Of a stretch of DNA of 10,885 bases, positions 1 to 7,851 are shown in pieces. A program made the position numbers and the translations under genes. The notes below the pieces were generated by a model. It searched no databases. It was not told the origin of the DNA and saw only the letters and a list, made by a program, of their open reading frames with translations. This stretch comes from an uncultured Clostridiaceae bacterium (GTDB lineage Bacteria > Bacillota > Clostridia > TANB77 > CAG-508), in assembly GCA_958402495.1 (NCBI GenBank), contig CATXTS010000062.1:1-10885 (forward strand), read 5' to 3'. Position 1 is the first letter of the stretch; each line of letters begins with the position of its first letter.

Positions 1-1010
1 CTATTTTTAATTCCATATTTGTGTTTTGTGCTTTATTTATATATATGCGCTTACTATTAATTTGTTTCCAATTTTCAAATTCTTTTTTAGCTATTTCTTC
101 AATATTAATTCTCTCATAATTTTTAAAAGCATATTCTATTAACTTAGAACTATCTGCTGTTCTTTGTTTCTTTGTATCTGCACCTAGAACTACTACTATA
201 ATTTGGTGCCCATTTCTAGTTGTAGAGGTTACTAAACATCTTCCTGCATTTCCTGTAAAACCTGTTTTAACTCCATCTACACCATTTAATACACCTAATA
301 ATTCATTTGTGTTATACAAATTTCTCGCTACTCCATTAATGGTTATGGTATAGGTTTTACTATTTACAATTTGAGCAAAAGTCTTATTTTGTAATGCATA
401 ATCTGTTAATTTTGCTAATTCACTAGCAGTTGTATAATGTTCATCATTATCTAATCCATGCGGTGTTACAAAGTGTGTTTGAATAAGGCCTAATTCTTTT
501 GCCTTTTCATTCATTAATGTTGCAAATCCTTCTAAATTTCCACCTACATGTTCTGCTAGTGCCACTGCTGCATCATTTCCGTGAACGTAACATCAAGCCA
601 TATAATAAGTCTTTAACAGTAATTTTATCACCTGTATTTATTTTTAATCTAGAACCACCTGTTCCAGCTGCTTTTTTAGAAATGGTTACCACATCTGATA
701 AATTTGCTTTTTCCAAAACAACCGTTGCTGTCATAATTTTGGTAGTAGATGCCATTGCTTTTTTGGTATTTTCATTTTTTCCCCACATAACTTGTTTCGT
801 TGTTCTATCATAAATTACAGCAGCTCTTGCATTAATAATCGGCTCTTCTGAGGCTTCTATACTAGATTCTACAATTAGTTCTTGTATCTCATTATCTTGT
901 ATTTCTTCTTCCTCATCGTCGTCTGCATACACAAAAGTATGGCATGCTAATAAAGCACTTAATATGAATAAAGCTATTAGCTTTCTTATCTTCATTTTAT
1001 TTTCTTTCAT
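1..1010 (-). pseudogene. D-alanyl-D-alanine carboxypeptidase (peptidase S11, PBP5/DacF type), frameshifted, C-terminus beyond window
   Basis: Enzymes of this family remove the terminal D-Ala from peptidoglycan stem peptides outside the membrane. The start at 1010 is supported by AAGGTGA seven bases upstream. Residues 1-29 form a signal peptide (basic start, LIALFILSALLA core, probable cleavage after VYA), followed by a very acidic stretch (DDDEEEE). The catalytic serine and lysine are in STTK (S88, K91). The frame then stops at 573-575 after the residues LRSRK. Removing one base at 581 or 582 restores SGNDAAVALAEH, the second active-site motif, then THFVTPHGL and the third motif KTG (about residue 248, bases 260-268). 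The corrected frame is open to base 1, giving about 336 visible residues of a family usually near 380-420. All three motifs are intact once corrected, so this is either a recent null mutation or a sequence error. The family assignment is firm; the functional status is not. Confidence 0.9.
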
Positions 1011-1012
1011 AA

Positions 1013-1053
1013 AAAAATCACCTTTTATATCTTATTTTTCTAAGGTGACTTTT
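1013..1053 (-). promoter_or_regulatory. Hairpin enclosing the carboxypeptidase ribosome binding site (possible terminator or translational control element)
   Basis: On the minus strand, AAAAGTCACCTT (1053-1042) can pair with AAGGTGATTTTT (1024-1013): 12 pairs including one G-U, with a 17-base loop. The 3' arm contains the AAGGTGA Shine-Dalgarno (1018-1024) of the carboxypeptidase and runs into seven T before the ATG. It could end transcription of the 526-residue gene upstream, mask the ribosome binding site, or both. The pairing is visible; the role is inferred. Confidence 0.5.
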
Positions 1054-1063
1054 AGTACTAAAA

Positions 1064-1069
1064 ATTATA
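1064..1069 (-). promoter_or_regulatory. Possible -10 element for the carboxypeptidase gene
   Basis: A perfect TATAAT directly follows the TAA stop of the upstream gene. No convincing TTGACA-like -35 lies 16-18 bases upstream (the best nearby is TTCAAC at about 20 bases), and in AT-rich DNA such a hexamer can occur by chance. If it is used, the transcript would begin near 1057, just before the hairpin at 1013-1053, making that hairpin a 5' leader structure. Confidence 0.3.
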
Positions 1070-2650
1070 TTATCTTGTTCTATTACTTGGTTGAATCTGT
1101 TCTTCCAAATCCTCCTCTACCATTTCAATAATGTCCTTTGTATCCTTAGTTGGATTTTGTTTTCTCTTTTCTTCTAATAATTCTTGTGCTCTTTGTGCGT
1201 TTGGTAATCCTTCTTTATAATATCCCCATTTTACTGCTAGTTCTTGGTAATTGACTTGGTCATGTACATGGGATTTTGTATTTTTGTTTCCATCAATATC
1301 TTCTATTTCTAACTTATCTTGTTGCTTAATTTCCCCTTTTTCATCTTCATGTATTTTAGCTTCTTGATAACTTCTTTCTACTTGCCTATAACCGGTTTTA
1401 TATTCCCCTGCTAAATCTCTTTCATCTTTTTTTATCTCCCACACATTATCGGTTTCCAGTTCTCTATCTAAACTTTTATTTCCCTCTATATCCTTCCCTC
1501 CAATGGTTTTTTCTGGTGAATGGTATACTTTTATTTCCCCATATTGGCCATTCTTAATAGCAAATGTTCCATTGCCTATTTTAAATCTAGATAATACATC
1601 ATCTTGTTTTATCGTTCCATTTTGTCCCACTTGATAATTTGTCTCTCTTGGATTATTTCCTTCTGCATGGTCTTGTTCCAAATCTAATGGCATAACACTT
1701 CCATCACTCGCAATGGCTACAAAAGAATAACGCGTTGTATTTACTTTTTCTTTTTCACTTTTCTGATTTTGTATTTGATTTTTTTCATCTGACTCTATAA
1801 TACCTATTTTCGTAAATTTCTTTCCTTCTTGTTTTGGTAATTTATTCTCATCTTCTAATAACTTTCCTAGATTTTTCATATCTGTTACTTTATCGTTTAT
1901 ATCTAATTGCTGCTTAATAGTAATATCTTCTTTTAGACTTTCTCTTTTTACTAGATTTTGTTGTATTGCTTTTTCTTGTATTTGTTTATGCATTGTTTTT
2001 GTATCTTTAGACTTTTCCTTTATTTTTTCATCTAAATCAATGGTTGCTATTCTTGTAATTTGTCTATCTTGTTCTATTCCCAATTCTTTTTCTATGATAT
2101 GTTTTTGTTTCTCTTGTTCTTCTCTTAAAGATACTTCTTTTTTCATGACATCTATAGATGCAATAACATCTCTAATTTGTTCTTTTAGTCTATTATCTAT
2201 ACTATTTTGTTTCCATATAATCTGTCCTTCTCTTGGTAAATCTGTATAAATTCCAATTGCTTCTTCGCCTAGAAAATATACCTTTTTATTTTCCTGTTCT
2301 ACTAAATATAAACCAATTACTTCACCGTTTATTGTCAATCTTTCTAATAAATAAATATCTCCTAAAAGACCTGGTATAGTTTCTTTTTCCATTTTCTTTT
2401 TAATTTTCTTCATGTCATTTATAAACTTTCGATTACTTAATAAAAATCCTATTAAATGGTTCTGTTTAACATTTATTATCACACACTTTTCTATATTTCC
2501 GATTAATTCTTCTTCAAAAAAATCTCCTGTATTTTCTATATAAATTCGTTCTTCTATTTGAGTGGTCTGTCCCATAAAATATTGCTCATTTTCTGTACTG
2601 CCTATTATTTTTATTGTAAATACTTTTCCTTTCAAATTTTCTAATTCCAT
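1070..2650 (-). CDS. Hypothetical charged soluble protein, 526 residues
   Basis: I do not recognise this protein. It has no signal peptide and no membrane segment, so it is probably cytoplasmic. Residues 1-165 look like a folded alpha/beta domain with alternating hydrophobic strands (KVFTIKIIG, CVIINVK, GEVIGLYLVEQ). Residues 165-305 are Lys/Glu/Gln/Ile-rich and probably helical or extended. Residues 306-385 form a second beta-rich, Gly/Asp-containing segment (SFVAIASDGSVMPLDL, GTFAIKNGQYGEIKVYH). Residues 385-465 are again charged and probably disordered. The C-terminal part 466-520 is helical, with the motif LAVKWGYYKEG followed by a Glu-rich helix. ATG at 2650 is preceded by AGGTGA at 2655-2660 with a short spacer. 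It has its own promoter and lies behind the terminator that closes the secretion operon, so co-regulation with that operon is not implied. A role as cytoplasmic partner or substrate of the secretion machine is only a guess from position. Confidence 0.85.
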   Translation of the reverse strand: MELENLKGKVFTIKIIGSTENEQYFMGQTTQIEERIYIENTGDFFEEELIGNIEKCVIINVKQNHLIGFLLSNRKFINDMKKIKKKMEKETIPGLLGDIYLLERLTINGEVIGLYLVEQENKKVYFLGEEAIGIYTDLPREGQIIWKQNSIDNRLKEQIRDVIASIDVMKKEVSLREEQEKQKHIIEKELGIEQDRQITRIATIDLDEKIKEKSKDTKTMHKQIQEKAIQQNLVKRESLKEDITIKQQLDINDKVTDMKNLGKLLEDENKLPKQEGKKFTKIGIIESDEKNQIQNQKSEKEKVNTTRYSFVAIASDGSVMPLDLEQDHAEGNNPRETNYQVGQNGTIKQDDVLSRFKIGNGTFAIKNGQYGEIKVYHSPEKTIGGKDIEGNKSLDRELETDNVWEIKKDERDLAGEYKTGYRQVERSYQEAKIHEDEKGEIKQQDKLEIEDIDGNKNTKSHVHDQVNYQELAVKWGYYKEGLPNAQRAQELLEEKRKQNPTKDTKDIIEMVEEDLEEQIQPSNRTR

Positions 2651-2676
2651 ACTATCACCTATTTATTTTTTTGTTT

Positions 2677-2685
2677 ATTATAACA
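2677..2685 (-). promoter_or_regulatory. Extended -10 promoter for the 526-residue gene
   Basis: The minus strand reads TGTTATAAT, a perfect match to the extended -10 consensus (TGnTATAAT), 26 bases before the ATG at 2650. No good -35 box is visible at 16-18 bases; extended -10 promoters often do without one. It sits between the upstream terminator and the start codon, as expected for an independent transcription unit of a housekeeping sigma factor. Confidence 0.75.
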
Positions 2686-2706
2686 CACGCTTTTAGAAAA
2701 TTCTAG

Positions 2707-2739
2707 AAAAAGAACTTGGAAAAAATCCAAGTTCTTTTT
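2707..2739 (-). terminator. Strong intrinsic terminator at the end of the secretion operon, probably bidirectional
   Basis: A perfect 14-base-pair stem (2707-2720 with 2726-2739) encloses a 5-base loop. On the minus strand the GAACTTGGA/TCCAAGTTC core is flanked by A-runs and T-runs, so the hairpin ends in a T tract in either direction. It begins one or two bases after the TAG stop at 2741-2743, so it ends transcription of the five-gene block to the right and separates it from the promoter at 2677-2685. Confidence 0.92.
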
Positions 2740-2740
2740 T

Positions 2741-4021
2741 CTATTCTTTTACAATTTCAAATGACATAGTAAAATCAGTTCCTTCCCCTAATTTCATAAC
2801 TACATTAAATTGTATTTCTCTTTTATCTTCTCCTGTTGCATCTGTTAATTTTAGTTTGAAAGTTAATAAATCAGTTATTTTGTCTGAATACGTCTGATAA
2901 CTTACTTTATTATACCTAAATATGTTAGATTGCATATACCTTTCAAATTCTGCCTCTGTTTTAAAATTGTTTAATTTAAATGTTTCATCCAATAATGCAT
3001 AGCCTGCTTTATAATCTGCCATATTCATCATCTTGAAGAATTTATCCACATTTAAGATACCTTTATCTCTATTAGATACCTTCTCATATTTCTCGTTAAA
3101 AATCTTGTTTTCTAAAGTATAATTATCTAACTCTACAGTATAATTCATTATACCATTTTCTTTGAAAATATATATATTATCATATTGATCTTTACATGTA
3201 TAGATTACATATTGCTCTTCTTTATTATTCACATTATAACTAGCCAAATTCTTTTGTTTCGCTACTATATCACTATTGCAATACGTTATATAATTTTGAA
3301 TATCACCATGAAATCTATTTTCCCTATATTCCTCATCTAATGATGCAAAAGCTAGTTCTTCATTATATAATTGATTATTTAAGTAATCTAAAAAGTATGC
3401 TATAACTTTATCCTGCTCTGTTTTCTCATATTCAACATAAGCATTATAATCATTTTTTTCTATATTTTCTATTTCGCTTATCTCTTGTTTTATAATTATG
3501 CTTCCATCTTGTATTGAAAACCACTCTTCTCCATTAGGAATAATTGTATATGTTTTATTTAGCATATCTAATCTTACAATAATATATAATTCTTCTTTAT
3601 TATACGTGTCTTTATTATACGTTTGTCTAATTGTTTTTTCATTATTTATAAATCCATAAACATAAAAAGTATTGATTGTATAATTATCCTCTCTATGAAA
3701 CATCTTTTTAGCAGAAAAAGTTTTATAGTTTTCATAATCTATATTTTTATTTGCTTGTTTATCATTTTTCTCTAGCAATCCATTTATCATTTTCTCATCT
3801 TCGTCTACTATAGCATTTATATACTTTTCTATGCATTTTTCTACATTCGTAAAAAGTTCATAGTCTTGTACACTCGAAATATTGGTACTATCTATTAGTA
3901 ATGTTGTATCTTCTTGTTTCATTTCTGGACTTTGCAATTTAATTAAAAGTACAATTAATGCAATTGTAATAATAATAATAAAAATAATTAATAAAATAAT
4001 TGCTTTTTTTAAATTACTCAT
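2741..4021 (-). CDS. Membrane-anchored protein with about three NTF2/VirB8-like modules (TcpC-like T4SS component)
   Basis: This 426-residue protein starts with a short basic cytoplasmic end and one very hydrophobic segment (about residues 6-29). The rest should lie outside the membrane. Three segments share a pattern of a helix, an acidic helix pair and then a beta sheet: about 56-165, 200-300 and 322-424. The third is clearest (FFKMMN, GYALLDETFKLNNF, TEAEFERYM), and it resembles residues 84-125 of the protein encoded at 6884-7834. NTF2-like repeats behind a single anchor are the architecture of VirB8 and of the Gram-positive conjugation proteins TcpC/Orf13, which scaffold the channel. The start is supported by AGGAGA at 4028-4033, 6 bases from the ATG. 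The gene follows the cell-wall hydrolase by 21 bases and is the last in the operon. The anchor and position are visible; the fold is inferred from pattern only, and similarity to TcpC at sequence level is untested. Confidence 0.72.
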   Translation of the reverse strand: MSNLKKAIILLIIFIIIITIALIVLLIKLQSPEMKQEDTTLLIDSTNISSVQDYELFTNVEKCIEKYINAIVDEDEKMINGLLEKNDKQANKNIDYENYKTFSAKKMFHREDNYTINTFYVYGFINNEKTIRQTYNKDTYNKEELYIIVRLDMLNKTYTIIPNGEEWFSIQDGSIIIKQEISEIENIEKNDYNAYVEYEKTEQDKVIAYFLDYLNNQLYNEELAFASLDEEYRENRFHGDIQNYITYCNSDIVAKQKNLASYNVNNKEEQYVIYTCKDQYDNIYIFKENGIMNYTVELDNYTLENKIFNEKYEKVSNRDKGILNVDKFFKMMNMADYKAGYALLDETFKLNNFKTEAEFERYMQSNIFRYNKVSYQTYSDKITDLLTFKLKLTDATGEDKREIQFNVVMKLGEGTDFTMSFEIVKE

Positions 4022-4042
4022 ATAAATTCTCCTACTTTTTCT

Positions 4043-6865
4043 TTACGGACTAACTGTTGCAAACCAATCAACATTTCTTTCTATTAATTGTTGTACAGTT
4101 ACATAACCATTTTTTTCCGCCTTCCTACTACCTGGATTAGAAATTAATACTTTATCCTCATTAACTCCAATTAATGTCATGTAATGGCCTCCGCCAGTAT
4201 AATATCCTTTATCACAATGTACTAGTATTGGATTTCCACCTCTTAAATGATTTAAAATGGTTGCTTCAGCTCCTTCGGCACTAGTATATGTCTGTGCTCC
4301 TAAATTCAATCCTAATTTTTTAAATGCATTTTTTGCATTCGTATAATTAGAAATTTTAGGTAATATATTTCCAGTAATAATTGTTCTTGGATTATAGATA
4401 TTTCCGTTACTATCTGTTTTACCATACCCGCTAGCTATAATCGCAATAGACGTTGGCATACAACCTTTATCTGCAATCGTTCCCCATCCACCTTCTGGTG
4501 TTGCCATATATTGTACATCTTGTTGTTTATAATCTCCTTGTTTATACTCAATATATTTTCCTGAAGAAGAAACTGTCTTTCCCATTGCATTATATAATTC
4601 TGTCATATAATTATTAACTTCTTGAGCCCATGCAGGGTGTGGCGGGTCTGTACAATAAACTTCACCAATTTCATATACTGAAAACTTTTCCTGCGTAAAG
4701 TAATATTTTCCTGTTGCTATGCCTTTCATTGTTGTTTCTATACATTGTTGTGCTGTATCATATTCGTGTCCAACTATCCAACTAGTCCAATTCGTTTTTG
4801 GTGATGCACTCGTTCCCATACTGGTTTCTGCTCTCATTAAAGCATACATGAAAACGGCATTTACTTTGTAATCATCTTGACCTTTTAATACTGTATCTAT
4901 TACAGAAATAGCATTATTTGCTTGTCTATTATTAAGCCACGCTCTTAGACCATTTATTAATTCCTCTCTCGTAACTGTTGGTGCAGCACCTTGTTCATCT
5001 GTTTTTACAATAAATCCTGCTCCATAGTCTATTACTATTTCTTCTTCATAATCATCTAGTAAATCATCCATTTCTTCTTCATCTGGCAAATCTTCTTCAT
5101 TTTCTGGGAAAGTTAATAAATATTGTATATATTCTATTAATCCCTGCATTTTTTCGTTATATGCTGATTTATTCTCGTTTGAAGAATCCTCTGTCAACTG
5201 AAGTTGTAACAAATCAAATAAATATGTTTTATTGCTATTTAATTTAAAGAATGGTATTTCTTCTTTTATCGAATTTGGAATTCTGTAAGATACATAATTG
5301 CCACCATCTTTAAAGACAGATTCTTTTATACATTTATCTACTAAGCTTGGGTCCTTGAAACAATCGTAATGACATTTTCCTTCTTCATTTACTAGTAATC
5401 CTAAAAATTGTTTTGATTTTCTATGTCCTAATTCTTCTCCATCTTCATTTGTGCCACCTACTAGAAGTGCTGGTCTATATTCATTTGTAATCTGTCTTTC
5501 TGTTATAATTTGTTGGCAATCCTCTGCTACATATTTACGATATGTATTTGAAACAACCTCCCCTGTAGTATAATGGCGGTGTACTTCCGTTTCTTGTCCA
5601 TATTCTCTATTACCTACACTATTTGGTCCATTTTGATAAATTTTATCCGTTACAATATTGGTATATTGATATAATAATTGGTAAGACCAGCTATTTACTC
5701 TTGTAATTAATGCCTGAGAGGTTTCTTCTGTCACACTTTTCCATTTGTAGTATACTTGTTTATCTTTTTGTGAAGAATCTAATCCCCAACTTACTGAATC
5801 TGCACTAGTTCCAATTGGCACCGTCTTTGAATAAGTATTTGCACTTGCATTAATAACTTCTTCTGTAATTGTTTGAAAAGTTGTATCTTGAATCATTAAA
5901 TTAATTTTTGTATTTCTTGCTAATCTTGCTACATGGTATACAAATTCTGGATTTTGTGTAATCATACATAAATCTATTAGGAACTCATATGGCATAGCAT
6001 AAGGAGCAATCATTGCTTTATAATCTATTGGTTCTGCGAGTGTTAGTGTTACCTCTTCTTCATTACTTGTTTCCCCTCTCCAAATTTCTAATTTAGTTTT
6101 TACTGTCTTTACATTGTAGAATAATAACATGTCATCATCATTGATTGTAAAGTACGTCGCAATTTCCTTTCCTCGTTTCTCACTTATATTTTGTTCTTCT
6201 AAACATTTTATAAATTCATCATAAGGCTTATACTCCATTCTATTATATTTAATGGTTCCTTGATATATTTCAGTAGAATCTGTAGGATTTGTTGCATTTC
6301 CACTGCCATTCATTCCATCTGTGTTAATCTCCGAAATCGTCCTATATACATATATACCACCATCTATTAAGTGTTCTTTCTGGCTATTAAATATAGTTCT
6401 ATCACCTTTTGTTTTATGTATTTCCTGAGATATAATATCCGCTCTAATAAACTCCTTCATATATTTTTGGATTTTTTCTTTGTTTTCAGGATTCTGCATT
6501 GCTTCATCTGTATATTCCGCATCGCCTATCAATCTTAAATCTCCTAGAGAAATTCCCAAAGAAGAAAGTTGCTCTATATAAAAATCTACAATAGTTTGTT
6601 TCTTTATTTCTCCTGTAATAGGATCTTCCATATCTATTTCTGAATCTAAATTAATCCAATTTTCAGCTCCAAGGGCTCTTCTTACCGCACTTCTCGCACC
6701 ATTTAAGACTTGCACAATGCCTGTTCCCATAAATTCAGTAATAGAACTAATAACCGCTATTACAGATGTTATCACAAGCAATACACATGAAATAATTAGT
6801 AATATTTTTATTATTTTTCTTTTTAACTTTGTTTTTAAAAGTTTTACTATATCCTTATCGCCCAT
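4043..6865 (-). CDS. Membrane-anchored bifunctional peptidoglycan hydrolase: GH73/transglycosylase-like domain plus C39-like cysteine peptidase domain (VirB1/Orf14-type)
   Basis: The 940-residue product has a basic cytoplasmic end and one membrane segment (about residues 18-42). A long ectodomain of unknown fold follows (about 60-580), then a strongly acidic linker (about 586-613). Residues 630-765 look like a glucosaminidase/lysozyme-type domain: the segment YALMRAETSMGTS places a probable catalytic Glu at 680, as in the LETGWGTS motif of GH73 enzymes. Residues 775-940 match the C39-like (Peptidase_C39_2) pattern: Cys802 in GTIADKGCMPTS, His894 in GGGHYMTLIGV and Asn910 in ISNPGS. Such proteins open the cell wall for conjugation channels; Tn916 Orf14 is the analogue but carries NlpC/P60 as its peptidase. 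The nearest in-frame start upstream is GTG at 6874, but it lies inside the AGGTG ribosome binding site (6872-6876), so ATG at 6865 is chosen. The gene starts 18 bases after its upstream neighbour. Which bonds it cuts is not shown. Confidence 0.85.
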   Translation of the reverse strand: MGDKDIVKLLKTKLKRKIIKILLIISCVLLVITSVIAVISSITEFMGTGIVQVLNGARSAVRRALGAENWINLDSEIDMEDPITGEIKKQTIVDFYIEQLSSLGISLGDLRLIGDAEYTDEAMQNPENKEKIQKYMKEFIRADIISQEIHKTKGDRTIFNSQKEHLIDGGIYVYRTISEINTDGMNGSGNATNPTDSTEIYQGTIKYNRMEYKPYDEFIKCLEEQNISEKRGKEIATYFTINDDDMLLFYNVKTVKTKLEIWRGETSNEEEVTLTLAEPIDYKAMIAPYAMPYEFLIDLCMITQNPEFVYHVARLARNTKINLMIQDTTFQTITEEVINASANTYSKTVPIGTSADSVSWGLDSSQKDKQVYYKWKSVTEETSQALITRVNSWSYQLLYQYTNIVTDKIYQNGPNSVGNREYGQETEVHRHYTTGEVVSNTYRKYVAEDCQQIITERQITNEYRPALLVGGTNEDGEELGHRKSKQFLGLLVNEEGKCHYDCFKDPSLVDKCIKESVFKDGGNYVSYRIPNSIKEEIPFFKLNSNKTYLFDLLQLQLTEDSSNENKSAYNEKMQGLIEYIQYLLTFPENEEDLPDEEEMDDLLDDYEEEIVIDYGAGFIVKTDEQGAAPTVTREELINGLRAWLNNRQANNAISVIDTVLKGQDDYKVNAVFMYALMRAETSMGTSASPKTNWTSWIVGHEYDTAQQCIETTMKGIATGKYYFTQEKFSVYEIGEVYCTDPPHPAWAQEVNNYMTELYNAMGKTVSSSGKYIEYKQGDYKQQDVQYMATPEGGWGTIADKGCMPTSIAIIASGYGKTDSNGNIYNPRTIITGNILPKISNYTNAKNAFKKLGLNLGAQTYTSAEGAEATILNHLRGGNPILVHCDKGYYTGGGHYMTLIGVNEDKVLISNPGSRKAEKNGYVTVQQLIERNVDWFATVSP

Positions 6866-6871
6866 CTTATA

Positions 6872-6876
6872 CACCT
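6872..6876 (-). promoter_or_regulatory. Ribosome binding site that decides the hydrolase start
   Basis: AGGTG on the minus strand lies 6 bases before ATG at 6865. The GTG that would extend the frame by three residues is made from the last bases of this same Shine-Dalgarno, so it cannot be served by it. ATG at 6865 is the better start. Confidence 0.8.
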
Positions 6877-6883
6877 ATTTTAT

Positions 6884-7834
6884 CTATATTTTTACACTTA
6901 TTATTATCCTTTGTGTTAATGTCTCTGGTTCTTGTTTGTATTTCTCATAATCACCTACTATATCTGAAAAAGTAATATCTTTTAGGCGTGTACCTGGATT
7001 ATATATCTTATTAAACTTAATAGTATACATCCTGCTATACCCTGCATCAAGTTCATATAAACTTCCAGCTATTTCATTTTTAAAAGCACTATAAGTTGCA
7101 TTATCTGTTCCTGTAGCATAAATTGTTCTACTTTTTTTTCTAGTATCTAAGAGTATCGTCTTATCTGTAGTATTTTCTATTTTTATTTCATATATTTCAT
7201 AGTCTTTATATATATTTCTACTCAATACCCTTACTTTTATCCCTTGTTCTTCTTGTTCTGCTTCTAAATTTGCCTTATATATAAAACTATTAATATTTAT
7301 CTTGCCTTCTTCTGACCATGTATCAATGGTTATATAATCCGTGTATCCTGTATTGTTCGATAATTTTCCTGTCGATAAAATATCACTATATAAACTAACC
7401 TCATATGTATATGCTCTAGAAGAATTCTTGTAGTTCTCTATTTTATAACTTCTTCTTTCAGTAAAAATGACTTCGTAGTATCCTTTTATAAATTCTTCTT
7501 GTGTTGGAAATAATTCTTCTTTACATTCTTGTGTAAGCATAGCATAAGCTTCTTCTTTTTTTCCATCATTACAAAATCCTATAAAGTCACTAATAGATTT
7601 TACATTTGTTTGTGTCGCTTTTTCATCTATTGTTTCTCCTGTAATAATAGAGGTCTTTGGCAAATTATTTTCTTTTTGCTCATTATTGGATACTACTGAA
7701 TTTACTTTTTGTTCTTTTTGCTGTATTAATAATTGATTCGTTACTTGTACTAAAATGATTACAAAAACAATTGCCATGATAACTACCACTATTTTTTTTC
7801 TATTTTGATTAAACCATCTTCTTAATGGATACAT
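6884..7834 (-). CDS. Single-pass membrane protein with one NTF2/VirB8-like module and a C-terminal beta-rich domain, probable T4SS component
   Basis: This 316-residue protein has a basic N-terminus (MYPLRRWFNQNRKK), one membrane helix at about residues 14-35 and an exported remainder. Residues about 36-78 are a polar linker. Residues about 80-190 look NTF2-like (FIGFCN, AYAMLTQECKEELF, TQEEFIKGYY, then strands), closely resembling the last module of the protein at 2741-4021. Residues 198-300 are beta-rich (VRVLSR, YEIYEIKIENTTDKTILLD, YSRMYTIKF), with the rhythm of an Ig-like domain of the DUF4352 kind. The start is backed by AGGGGG at 7841-7846, 6 bases from ATG, and the gene follows the VirB6-like gene by 17 bases. 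By anchor and position it is a likely VirB8-like scaffold protein. The domain folds are pattern-based inferences; I do not recognise a named family. Confidence 0.72.
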   Translation of the reverse strand: MYPLRRWFNQNRKKIVVVIMAIVFVIILVQVTNQLLIQQKEQKVNSVVSNNEQKENNLPKTSIITGETIDEKATQTNVKSISDFIGFCNDGKKEEAYAMLTQECKEELFPTQEEFIKGYYEVIFTERRSYKIENYKNSSRAYTYEVSLYSDILSTGKLSNNTGYTDYITIDTWSEEGKININSFIYKANLEAEQEEQGIKVRVLSRNIYKDYEIYEIKIENTTDKTILLDTRKKSRTIYATGTDNATYSAFKNEIAGSLYELDAGYSRMYTIKFNKIYNPGTRLKDITFSDIVGDYEKYKQEPETLTQRIIISVKI

Positions 7835-7851
7835 CTTATTCCCCCTGCTGT

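Noticed and set aside
573..584. Programmed +1 frameshift at the rare CGG codon in the carboxypeptidase
   Set aside because: The site TCA CGG A is not a known slippery sequence and slipping would leave poor tRNA pairing. Mutation or base-call error is simpler.
499..813. Plus-strand open frame of 104 codons opposite the carboxypeptidase
   Set aside because: It is antisense to the conserved carboxypeptidase frame, has no family resemblance, and its composition mirrors the opposite gene.
6872..6874. GTG start for the wall hydrolase
   Set aside because: The GTG is part of the Shine-Dalgarno itself; ATG at 6865 has proper spacing.
6717..6950. Plus-strand hydrophobic open frame of 77 codons
   Set aside because: It is the complement of the hydrolase membrane anchor, which gives hydrophobic residues on both strands. 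No start signal is seen.
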